A stretch of 64,000 nt of DNA, from the NCBI GenBank assembly GCA_019787685.1, contig JAHNUO010000004.1, positions 1,240,001 to 1,304,000 on the forward strand, in the 5' to 3' direction. Positions 52,076-62,373 of the stretch are shown one piece after another. The notes under the pieces are model-generated. The model was not told the DNA's origin. It saw only the letters and a program-made list of their open reading frames with translations, and ran no database searches. Each line of letters starts with the position of its first letter. Within the stretch, counting starts at the first letter, position 1. This DNA comes from Chiua virens. Taxonomy: Eukaryota > Basidiomycota > Agaricomycetes > Boletales > Boletaceae. The translations under genes were made by a program, and so were the position numbers.

Positions 52076-55000
52076 TTATTGGTAGCTCAGGATAGCATGA
52101 AAAACTTCTTTGTCGGCGAAAGAATTAACATAGAACTCTTGTCCGATTTCCAAACTGTTGTCTCGGGTCACAGAAGGTGATACTTTACCACCAAATTTAG
52201 GAACCAATTGTACAACGTCCCGGACGTCATCCAGTCGTACAACATCACCCAGACGTTGGCCGTTGCTACGGAGGCGGCGCTGGACAACAAACATCTCAAT
52301 CTTTGGAGCAGGTACAGCTATGCAAATACCATCCATGTTGACGAAGTGAGTGTTGGAAAAATTGAAGAATTCGACGTAAATGAGTGGCGGAGACATAGGA
52401 TCGGTCACTGGTTGAAGTATGGCTCGTACTTGCGCCACAAGGTATCCTGTAGGAAAATGCAACGGCAAATCAGTAATGGGAACCAGCGATTGCAGTTGGC
52501 CACGCACGCTTGTCGTCATCAATAGAAATCAACTCGCCACTCTCATGGACAATCAGGACGGTGTTTCCACGACCGAAGGGCAAAGCAGGGGATGGGGGAT
52601 GAGCTTCAACAGTCTGGGCGGGTCGAAGGGAAAGAGGATTTTGTGCTGAGCGTTGCTGGATGCGAAATTTGTTCCACATGTGAACATGAGAAAACGGGAG
52701 CGAGCAATTTGGTGCAGCAATGCGGCGGCCGTTTCTGTTGGTGTAAGAACGGCCAGAGAAAAAGTCTCCTAGTGCAGCCCTGAGATCATCCATCGAGAAA
52801 GCCGCGCATGCTTCATCAATGGAAAGACAAGGGAGATGAGGTTGGCAAGTAAGAAGAAAAGCTGTGTTATGGTCGGACGAAACTTGTGAGCGAGGATTAT
52901 GAAAAACAGATTTGGGTGGGGCGGCATGGCCAACGAGACGTTCATCAGGGGAAGCAGCTGATATCCACATTTGTTCGGGGTAGTGAAGTTGCATTACATC
53001 AGCTTCGCGAACCATTTCATTGACTAGTGGAGCCCCGGCAGTCTTGAGAGCCATGAAAAGATGAAACAAGCGCTGTTTCTCTTGTCGATCCAGAAAACGG
53101 ACGCATTGAGAATGGAAATCACGACGATTAGACAAGCGGTAGGGATTTTTGACATGAGTGATATGGCATCGTTCTGTTATGTCACTGCTCCACTGGAACG
53201 GGGCACCCATCGCACGCGTACTGCGTGCGATATGCTGGGCTAATTCCAGTTTCGGGATCTTGAAGTGATCCAGTGGTCCATTTTTTCCTTGCCGGCCACC
53301 CGCTGCTATAATGCTGGGTTTGTAGTGATGGAATTCGCGTAAGGCCTCACTTAGTGAATGAATGGTCTTGTCGTAGTGAACAGCCCGTTGGGCAAGGAAA
53401 ATGAATTCGGTAATTGCTCGAAGCGCACAGAGAACATCATCAGGGATTGCACCAGCAGCGACAACAGGAAGCAATTTCTCGATTTCACGGTGATCCCGAC
53501 CCCCAGTCTGCTTGAGAGTAGAGATGCCATCCGGCCAGTTACGTGTTCCCACACGAGGCTGGAGGACAGACAATCGGCGATCTAGTTCCTGCCCCCCGAT
53601 TATGTTGACCACCCAGCACACGCAGTGGTTGTAGTAAAATTTGTGCCATTGATGAAGCGCATCAGGCGTGAGGAACAATGACGGGCAGGCATCACCCCAG
53701 TCCTCCCAAAAAGGGTGAACAACGCCATTGATGCGCAGCCGAAGACAAACTTTATGGAAGGTGACAATATCGCACAGATCGCCAGCAACGCACGCATCCA
53801 TAATCGTGTCAAGGGTGTGTTGTCGAAGACGGAGTGGAGTTGGTGTGGGATTGCCGAATTGATCTACGCTGGCCGTGGAGATTGGGGAGTTTTGTGCTGA
53901 AACGCAGGCAATTAGAAGTTGTTCTGGATAGTCGGCAATCCATGCGACGAGAGGAGTGTGGATGATACGTAGGTTTCCATGGGGATCGGACATGACCTCC
54001 CCATCGTTGCAAGCTGACTTCAAATTCTGCATCACCAACGACACAGCACGATGGTAGACGTGTGCAGATAACATAGCCTGGACAGCGGGCGTAACATTGA
54101 GAAACTTCGGGATAGGGAGGTATGCCGCTAAGGCATATGCATGGGATGTTGCCTTCATACGGACCGCGGAGTGGATGTTGGCAATCGAGATCAGGAGGGG
54201 ATGCATTTCTTTATCTCCAGTACCCATCGTCAGAGGTGTCTTGTCAGAAGCCGCGATCACACCGACAAAAGAGTGGCCCTGAGGTAACTTGTCCTGTAGG
54301 CCTGATCAGTGAGATGAAATAACAGTTGGTTCTCGTCTTACCTGGATTTCCCATGCACGATCTGCACTCATGAATTCGCCATAAACGCGTTCGTGATTGC
54401 CCTGTGGTGTCTTCTCATAGTCGTGATACGGATCGAAGTCCATACACGGCGCAAATACAGGATTGCTAACAAGATGCTTGACGACTTCGAGACCATCTCG
54501 CCAATAAACAATCAGAGGCGTCTTCGTTTTGTATGATCCAACCTTGATTTCCTGACAACGCCAACGGGGAATATCCGGTAATGACTCGATGCGTGCACAC
54601 AAGTCCTTCGATGTGCGAAAAGAAGCAGGATTTTCCTTGTTCTGTTCACTTGTCAGATACCGCTCCAGAGGAATGAAACATGTACTTACACGTTGCAAAC
54701 GTAGATACATATCAATTTCTTTCTGTGACAGGGAGCCACTCGAAAGCCAATTCGCGAGTTCCCACTCGCTTTGTGATGCAAAGGGATAATACACATTTTC
54801 AGTGTTCCGAATGTTAGCGAATTGGTCTCGGTCCATTTTCTGAAGAAGGTTCACGCCCCCAGGGTGAGTTAGACCCTTGTTGGGGTGATATTGACGTATA
54901 CGAGGCGGACTGTGGTCTGCAGCATCCAGACCACGACTTCCTTCATCACAATGTGAGGTATGATCGGTATGATCGACACCGCGAGGCCCTTGCTCTGAGG

Positions 55001-55349
55001 GTGATTCCCGCTGATTGGTGAGGTCGCCGTCGTCCAAATTGTCTTCGAAAGGATCGATCCTGTTCCATTGAGCATCGACTAAAAACGTAAACTAGTGGGC
55101 GTTTGCAAGCACAGTGAACATACCATCTTGAGCCGCATCAACATCATCATCGAACTCAGCACCAGGATGGGTAGTTTGTTGCTCTATGTTGGGCAGATAT
55201 TCAGCAAGCCATCGCCCACATTCACTGTGACCCTCAGCAGTCAGGTGGAGGACGACTGAATCTGCATTGGGAAACTCTTGCTGACAATTGGGACAAAAAG
55301 ATGGAAGGTGGTCCGAGACCGATGGAAGGTGTAAAGTCGGAAGTTCCAT
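52076..55349 (-). CDS. Plavaka transposase
   Basis: Five exons (55349-55124, 55078-54690, 54641-54342, 54293-52508, 52446-52076) join in one frame to 1023 aa, with normal GT-AG introns. The N-terminus has a C2H2 finger, FCPNCQQEFPNADSVVLHLT then EGH (Cys19, Cys22, His35, His41). Then come HPNKGLTHPGGVNLLQKMDR and NWLSSGSLSQKEIDMYLRLQ, and the domain expected to hold the acidic catalytic residues (YHDYEKTPQGNHERVYGEFM, VGVIAASDKTPLTMGTGDKE). Later are GVVHPFWEDWGDACPSLFLT and DITERCHITHVKNPYRLSNR. The C-terminal part, restored by the last intron, has RRLRSNGQRLGDVVRLDDVR and EFYVNSFADKEVFHAIL, typical of Plavaka proteins. No stop or frameshift was found, so it may still be active or recently so. 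Confidence 0.85.
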
Positions 55350-55501
55350 CTTGAATTGCTCAGCCTGGACGCTTGTGATCAGCGATCAGGTAGCGATAAG
55401 ACCTCAGCTAAAAAAATTTACAGGTTTGCTCCGCAGCTCTGCTTATATAAGCGAGTTCTGAATCGTAAGTTACGGCTTGGACTACCCAACGATCTTGCAA
55501 A
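55350..55501. promoter_or_regulatory. Divergent promoter between the transposase and the companion gene
   Basis: 152 bp between opposed ATG codons. It contains the symmetric TATA-like cttatataag at 55442-55451, which could serve either direction. Confidence 0.5.
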
Positions 55502-56200
55502 ATGCTCCCTGCAACGGACTCTCCTTCTGTTGAAACGCCTTCTCTTATGTCTTCATTAACTACTCCACCATTGTCCAATCCACCTCCTGAAACCCCCATT
55601 CAAGAAGTTATGTCATCCCCCCAGCACCCTTGGAAATTACCACACGAGGGTGAAGGGTACGAAGGGTATGCAGGACTCAAACAGAAGAGAAATCGCCTTG
55701 ACCTCATGCCATCCGATGACTCTTTTCCACGATCTCATCACCCATCCAAGAAGGTAAAAATCCACCTTACCTCTGTAAGTCATGTCTTTTTACAAGTTTA
55801 CTTGGCCGCATGTTGATTTGGTTAGGTCTCTGCCAAGAGGAAACCAGAGGTCGTAGACACTCACTCCCGCCGCATGTTGCAACTTGCTCGTGCGAGCCGT
55901 ACAGCCTTTGAGGCACAAGCCAAATATCGCCTTTCACGTATCCGGGAGCTCGATATCATGCGTACCATCGCACATGAGGAGTACCGGGAGGCACAGTCTT
56001 TTGTGAGGGAGGCTAATCATCAGATCGGCATAGTGCAACACACCCTCACCACCTTAGGGGTTTCCCTGGTTGATGACTCACCTAGCTCCAAGATTCCTAC
56101 GTACAATCTCTCTCCTGTATCTAGTTGTTCCGACTTACTTGCAGACACAGATGTAGCGGATACCGATCATGATACGGACCAAGATGATTACCAGTCGTAG
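55502..56200 (+). CDS. Unidentified coiled-coil protein next to the transposase
   Basis: Exons 55502-55774 and 55826-56200 join in phase over a 51 bp intron (215 aa). The first 60 residues are Ser/Thr/Pro rich (MLPATDSPSVETPSLMSSLT). A basic patch follows (HHPSKKVKIH, SAKRKPEVV). Then comes a long helix with heptad-like spacing, RMLQLARASRTAFEAQAKYR and IMRTIAHEEYREAQSFVREA. The end is strongly acidic (DTDVADTDHDTDQDDYQS). A basic patch next to a coiled coil is reminiscent of small DNA-binding partners, but no bZIP or other known domain is present. I do not recognise the family. Confidence 0.65.
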
Positions 56201-56576
56201 TCGTGATTGTTCCGAGTTTTAGTTATATTTTCTGTAGCATTAGCAATGCTCGTAATAATGTACCCTTTTGTATGATTACTCAGATCCAGACTCGGAATTT
56301 AGCCCGTGGGATGATGAGCTCCCGCAATCGTGACAACTCGGGAGGCACAGTTCAGACTACTCACCATGACTCCAAGCAACCTCCCACTCAATGATCAGCG
56401 CACCTCCTTATGGAGATCCCTTGTGTTAATCGATTCAATACATCTGACACGGCGATTTTCCGCTCTGGACTCGTAAACAAATCAAGTCACGGTAGGGATC
56501 ATTACGGGTTGTGACGATACGCATCGCCGTGTAGTGAGTCTTTTATACCCCCCTTCAAGTCTAATTTTCTCTCAAC
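56201..56576. other. Upstream region of the third gene
   Basis: 376 bp without a supported gene. A tttatacc motif lies near 56540, about 35 bp before the next ATG. Confidence 0.4.
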
Positions 56577-58631
56577 ATGCGCTCATCTAACAATCAGACT
56601 CGACGGGGACGATCCCATACTGGTACCCGCATCCGCTCTGGCAGGGGCCGCGCACAAGGTAGAGGCCTTCCCCAAGGGACCCTACCATTACCACCTTTTC
56701 AGCCGGCACCGTATGCTGGTCCATCCGTTTCCAATCCATCCGTTTCCAATCCATCCGTTTCCAATCCACCCGCCCCAAACCCGCCCGCCCCTCTACTTCC
56801 TCTTTCTCCTTCCCCCAATCCATTCATTTTCGACTCCCAGTTTCTTGGGTCTTTCGTGAACCCATACCTCCTTCGGGTCAGCCCGCCAGTGAGCCATTCG
56901 CGACCTGGCCTCAGTATCGCCCCACTTCTCAGCCTCAAGGCATGGGAGAAGCGTTACTCGGATTATCAGTGCCCCAGCAGATCCTGAGTCATCCCCCCAG
57001 TCGTGGTCACGGTCAACAACAGCAGCCCCCACAGCCTGACCAGTCATTTACGGCAACCTGGCAGCAGTCTCTCCCGGGTCCTCAGTCTCAGAGTACGGGT
57101 GAAGGCTCACCTGGCTTATCTGGGCCCCCAATTCGTGCCCAGCCGTTCGCAGCAACGTTGTCGCAGATCCCCACACTCCCTTCAACTCAAGGAACTGTTT
57201 CATTTGCAGAACAGCGGCTGAACCAAGCTGCCGACTTAATCCAGGTAAGCAAAGTTCCAACGAAAAAACCGCAAGCTGATCTATTGTCAAAGGTGACAGG
57301 CAGAGAAATGGACGTGCTGGAGAGGCACCAGAGCCGGAGCCGTCAAGCACTCCCCTCCCAAGGCCGTCTGCGTGCCTTCGGAGACCAAATTTATTCCACA
57401 GCCCACCGTTCACATACGGCATCCCGCACATCCTCATTCATTGACTCGGTTGCTTCCAGCCCCTTCATCGGTTCCTTCATCAGCCAGTTTCCGGAGGACA
57501 GCACGACCCGGAGCCATGCCTGCACTGATCCGTCAAAGCTGGCCTTTTACGACGAAGAAACTCAAGACGCGCTGAAGATCGCGCGCGTTTTCACCCTTCT
57601 TGATATGATTAGGGAGGTGGGCTGGCCGTCGTGCAACAGACACAAGGACGACAACCAAACCGTGTGGACAATGTGTCTTGAAGAGTCGCTCGGGGAGGCG
57701 AGCGTGAAGAAATGGGGAGGTAAGAAAAAATTTAACATGGAACGCAACTTAAAACTTAAAGATCTAACAAATATTTCAAGTTATAAGTCCAGAGGATCCC
57801 CGCCCACGCAGGCCCCTCGCACTGACAAAGGGGATCGCTCGTTATCTCATGAGAGCAGTCACCAGCTTTCGTTCAGTCATGCCGACGACCGCCAAAAAAT
57901 ATGCGCCGCAGTTTTATACCTCATGTGCCTCAGACCCACCCGTGCATGGCAATCCGCAGCAATCTGCGGATTGGAAAATCCGTAAATATGACCAAATTAC
58001 AGTTCCACAGGAACCCCGGTCGTATTTCATGCATGAACATGATCAACACGGGGGAGTTTTATGCTGGTTTGGCAATGGCGCCCTTGAAAACTCTCATCTT
58101 GAGTTTTGGTATACTCACCCAGCTTCACCTCTCTTTCATGGTCGCGGCTGCGACCACAACTTCCGGACAACGCCTCTCCGGATGTATGCGTTCTCTGCAA
58201 CAGCCCTACAGTGCGCAATGGAACGTGAAGCCCGAGACGACGCAGAGGTTCGAGGAACGGCCGTCAATTTTGATACCAAGACATGGGCGTTGGTGTTCCA
58301 AGACATCTTCACGTCTCTCGTTGACGCATGTCAAAGCGATGTGATCAAGGACGACGTCAAGGTGCGCCTACAATGGCTACACAATTGTGGACTGTAAGTT
58401 TTTACAGTACGAAGCAATGCTAGTTTTCTCACACGCTGCAGGGCCAAACTTGAGAAGCAGACTACGATGTCTAATTCTCCTCGAAAACGGCCTGGAAAGG
58501 CCCTCATACCATCTATCGAAGAACTCGCCCATTACCAATCGCAGACCCTTGCCGGTCCATCTCAGGCTAGCAACTTAGAGGATAACACTGGCATGTCGTT
58601 CGAGGATCAGTCGGCATCTTTGTATGATTAG
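56577..58631 (+). CDS. Unidentified Pro/Gln-rich protein with conserved-looking C-terminal domain
   Basis: Starts MRSSNNQTRRGRSHTGTRIR, an Arg/Gly-rich stretch, followed by Pro-rich tandem repeats and a Gln/Pro-rich segment (GHGQQQQPPQPDQSF). A globular-looking part comes after this: KLAFYDEETQDALKIARVFT, VWTMCLEESLGEASVKKWGG. The intron 57720-57780 and the last one (58394-58441) join in phase to RYLMRAVTSFRSVMPTTAKK and NPQQSADWKIRKYDQITVPQ. The remainder is LCWFGNGALENSHLEFWYTH, SLVDACQSDVIKDDVKVRLQ and the end SFEDQSASLYD. A frame change around 56.8-56.95 kb is unresolved (missed intron or indel). No known domain was recognised. Confidence 0.6.
56721..56768 (+). repeat. 15 bp tandem repeat inside the Pro-rich region
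   Basis: Three near-perfect copies of ccatccgtttccaat. The unit is a multiple of three, so it encodes repeated SVSNP in frame. Confidence 0.85.
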
Positions 58632-58994
58632 GGTTTTGTATGTACATTTATCTCAGTCGACTTGTCTTGTGATCATGTGCACAGTATATTTATTATCCAG
58701 CTGTCCCTTGTACTAGTAGTAGTAGAGAGATTGTCTTTGATGCCGCATCAGGATATACTATGAATTGGTTTTTTCTGAGATCTCGCAGCGTGTGACAAGA
58801 TGTATTTTAAGATAACAGCTTATCATTGGATCAAATCTAATCAACTGGACCCTTGGCTCGCCAACTGAAATATTACGGGAGACAGGGTCCTGTATGTATG
58901 ATACGTATGCCGTCGTAATAGGTCTCAGACTCAGTGTTTGGTACGCGGGAGTCTTGAGGTCTCAAACTACTATATACCTATGTTTTGTTCTCAG
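58632..58994. other. Spacer between the third gene and the hydrolase remnant
   Basis: 363 bp, AT rich, probably containing one end of the transposon. No terminal repeat was identified. Confidence 0.4.
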
Positions 58995-59950
58995 ATGCCC
59001 GGATCAAAGTTCAAGGATGAATACAAGTCTTGGTCCGGAAGACAACAAAGCGAGAGCAAACCTGCTGACACTCATATTCACACATGCGAGTGGGGCTCAC
59101 AAGGAGTGGTGGGAACCGATTATCCACCGTTTGTTCGAGCAACAGTGCATGAGTGGAGGGCTGCTCCGCTTCCAGGATATGTGGACTATTGATATGCCCA
59201 ATCATGGTGATTCGGCCGTGTTGAACGAGGAGGTACTTGCTTGGGGATACAATACATGTAGGTCGTGTATGCGAAAACCCTTCGTCCCGACCAACAAATC
59301 CGAGATTCGCCTGTTCAAATCTAGTTTCTTGGGGATATTACGCACGCTGCATTCATGCGTTCCTTGCGGGCTTGGGCAGCGGTGTGGATGTAGATTTCTC
59401 AAAGCGCAATTTGGCGGCAGTGGGACTTTGTATCGGGTCAGTTTCACTGTGAGTTCGATGGCTTCATTCTCCTTGATGTGTTACACATCCTTTCGACGTC
59501 ATTAAGTATATCATCCACGACATTTTCTCCGCCGATCAAGTTCTCGTCGATTCATCTCATCGAATCCCCGATTCTGGGAAAACATGCTGAAGGTCACGGT
59601 TGGCACCTCGAGAAGCTTATGCTGAACAGGAGAGATGTGTGGGATAGCGTGGAAGAAGTATATGAATCATTCAAGAGAAGTGCCGAAATGAAGCAATGGG
59701 ACGACCGTGTCGTGAGGATACACGCAGTAAGTCAAACGTTTCCCTCGCTGGCGTCAGGTTTTTGTGAGCGAAATTATGAACAGGAGCATGGTGTGCGACC
59801 ATTACCAACCCTTGAATATCCGGATCGGAAGAGCGGTGTGACACTTAAGTGCACGAGGAGACAAGAGGCGGTGGATTATTTCTACTCTCCATCACGATAT
59901 CAGCACCGTAATTCGAATTATCGCAGGCAACCTTCAGGGAACGCGGGACC
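58995..59950 (+). pseudogene. Alpha/beta-hydrolase gene remnant
   Basis: Conserved blocks of a fungal alpha/beta-hydrolase family are present: LIFTHASGAHKEWWEPII, FQDMWTIDMPNHGDSAVLNE, then after an intron WGYYARCIHAFLAGLGSGVD. Later come SPPIKFSSIHLIESPILG, SFKRSAEMKQWDDRVVRIH and HGVRPLPTLEYPDRKSGVTL. The nucleophile elbow, normally G-x-S-x-G, reads GLCIGSV, so Ser is Cys. A normal N-terminal exon was not found, the frame changes near 59480, and the C-terminal part with the catalytic His is missing or scrambled after YFYSP. It is probably non-functional. Confidence 0.65.
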
Positions 59951-60529
59951 ACTCTCGCCGCAAGTAGATATTTACCCCATATGCTGAGAAGGATCCCGAC
60001 ACACATGATGTGGGCTGAAATTCCAAATATATTGTAAGTGATGGATGTGGATGTAACAACTCAGACGGCACAAACCCACAGTGAACCAGAAATTCAGTGC
60101 TCCACGAGTCGTCAGGGGGTATCCAGAACTGGGCAAGCGTGACTCGGGTACAGGGGGTGGCACACCAGGTGCGTTCGACATTGGGTGTCGGTATCGGTTC
60201 CTTGTTGACAGACGTCTCAGATGATCCAGACGCACCCCGACCTGACTGCAGATACAATCTGGAACACGCTCCTGAAAACTCACTTGAGCGGTCGGATCCA
60301 TGACTCTGCGGTTGTAGCGAAGCTGTGACTCTCCTGTTTGTTTCTAACAGAAAACATGGCCTGTACGATATGAAGAGTGGTTTCTTGGTATGTATGAATA
60401 TCTGGAGCTTTGGTGTTTGGTTCCGTTGTAGTATTTGACGTGGTCTTATGAACGTCTGGTTCGGATGGTGTTCACATGATTTTTGTAAATAACAACGTTT
60501 GTAGACTTGAATTTTTTCGCAGTCGTCGG

Positions 60530-61385
60530 GCAGACGTGTCGTACTCAGATAAGTAATGGCCATCGAACGAGCGTTTGGCTCGCAACGAAGTTGGCGTACT
60601 CCCGGCAACATGAATAATAAGACTTGCAGGGCTTTCTGCAATATGCGCAGGACTTCAAATTGGGAGATCCAACTGGAACTTGTTTAGGTCGCTGGAAAAG
60701 CAGTGGGGTATTGGAAAGCATGTGGAACAGTTGAGTACGTGAACTTCGGTGAGATCTCGAGGTCGGGCAGAAATTGAAAGTTGAACTGACAAAATCGGAC
60801 TGACTGTTTACATACGACGGCAATTATTAATCATAAATCTTCACCTCTTCAAGTTGACATGGCACACTCGGAAATTGTGGTCAAAGTCCAAGATCCATCC
60901 TTATACTAGCAGGGTAACATGGGATCATCTGACCAAATGCAAAATCATCAGACCAGTGAGTATTCTCATGAAATCCGTAGGCATGAACGATGTACTTTCG
61001 ATAGTTTGAAGGAATTGGCGGAATGTTATGCGGCGAGGGTATATACCACCTGGGTTCTTCATCAATTTCGAGGACCGCTTTCCACATCGGCAGCCGACTA
61101 GCCACCAGTGGTTTCTTCCTCGGGTTCCAATTGTCGGCAATCGTAAGAACGTGACTCCAACCACAAAGTCAGTTTCGTCGTCGATAAAGCGGTGTTGTTA
61201 CTTTAGGCGGCCTAAAAATTAGGTGTCCAAATACCTTTGACCTCAAGGCCGTGCTTCCTTCTATGCTCATTCACCCATGCGTGTCACCTTGTAGCCGTAA
61301 ACACGGCAAGGGTATCTGATGCACTTCTCCTTAAAGAGCACTGGAGCAGACTCCAACGCGGCATCAGCAGAAGCCTGAGGAGGGA
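60530..61385 (+). repeat. Diverged direct repeat, copy B
   Basis: Same order and orientation of landmarks as copy A at about 49790-50830, about 10.7 kb away: GTCGTACTC (60538), gcgcaggactt (60645), TATTGGAAAGCA (60709), GGTGAGATCT (60748), GACGGCAAT (60817), GGTTCTTCAT (61052), GGCAGCCGA (61091), GCCGTGCTTC (61249) and CGTAAACACGG (61296). Both copies have stops in all frames over most of their length. Confidence 0.6.
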
Positions 61386-62373
61386 TACGGCGAGTGTATG
61401 GTTTTCTGCTTCAGACCTGAAGGAAGGGAGAATGAGGGAGAACATGTTTTCCAGGACTCACATGACGAGGAAAGTGGGTGTGAAAGAGATGGTTTACAGG
61501 GACTCCAAGTCTGCTTCAAGCTATTATAAGCTGACATGTGCAGGTGGTAGGGTCTGAACCTCTTTATGTTCCGTCTCGCCAATCATAGATCTTTTTGTAT
61601 GCCATTTTGATCCACTATCACCCAATGCGGAATATCTGAAACATGAATACTATATCAATATTATTTGAAGACAGCTGTTTTCTGATTCAAAATTGTGAAT
61701 TCAAAGCGCGTCCAACCCGTAGTAACGGTCCATCATGGAAGTGAACAATGTCACCAGCGTCCCGTCGTGTTTGTGTGGAACGGCATTTTTGTGACAAGCA
61801 CTTACACCAACACACTCTACCGATTGGCAGTGACATGTACACTCCACCACTCGTTAAGTCTAAGCGGCTTTTGTGTCCACATCAGACGTACCAAACCGTA
61901 TATGCGGTTCGCAGGTGAGGTAAATAGTTGGTGAGCTTTCCACGGACGGCACCTGTTGGAAGGACCATATGGGAAAATCGTCCCGTACAGTCTTTGAGAG
62001 ATTCTCTGTCTCAGGCTGCAGATAATGTTCTGGAAGAGCAACGCTTACACAAAGGTGCGCAAGTCCACGAATTATTGGAGGATATCCTTGACCATTAAAT
62101 TCTAAGCGCTTGAGGGAAGGATGTAAGCACGTACGTCTCAACCGCACTCGCAGCTTCAAGATCGTATCGGAGAAATTCGAGTAGCATGCGTTGAAATCTA
62201 AAATGGGTAGTCAGAGGCAGGAGCAAGCTCACCTGTCCGCGAAACACTTTGGGATACGTAGAACTGGGGGGCCATATTTTGAATCTGGAGCATCACAAGG
62301 ATACGTGTTACGGAGTTGTCCTGTTAAAACGTATGATTCCATACAAAACAAACACGGTCATAGAAATCGACTA
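61386..62373. other. Gene-poor stretch before RPT5
   Basis: About 1 kb. A minus-strand open frame at 61860-62159 and others nearby were examined but show no family motif and no convincing splice partners. Confidence 0.4.

Larger units (their letters stand above)
52076..58631. mobile_element. Plavaka-type DNA transposon region with two companion genes
   Basis: A transposase on the minus strand and two genes on the plus strand share a divergent promoter. Only the transposase is recognised as Plavaka. Including the plus-strand genes in the element is an inference from position and from their lack of any host family match. Terminal inverted repeats were searched for by eye around 51.9-52.07 and 58.63-58.9 kb and not found, so the true ends are unknown. 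Confidence 0.5.

Noticed and set aside
51930..58890. Possible terminal inverted repeats of the transposon
   Set aside because: Short similar words (cttatc, gatcaa) occur near both ends, but no continuous inverted match could be seen, so no ends were called.
59934..60641. 235-aa open frame on the minus strand
   Set aside because: It overlaps the hydrolase remnant and repeat copy B, has no recognisable motif, and copy A does not keep it open over its length. A chance frame is likelier.
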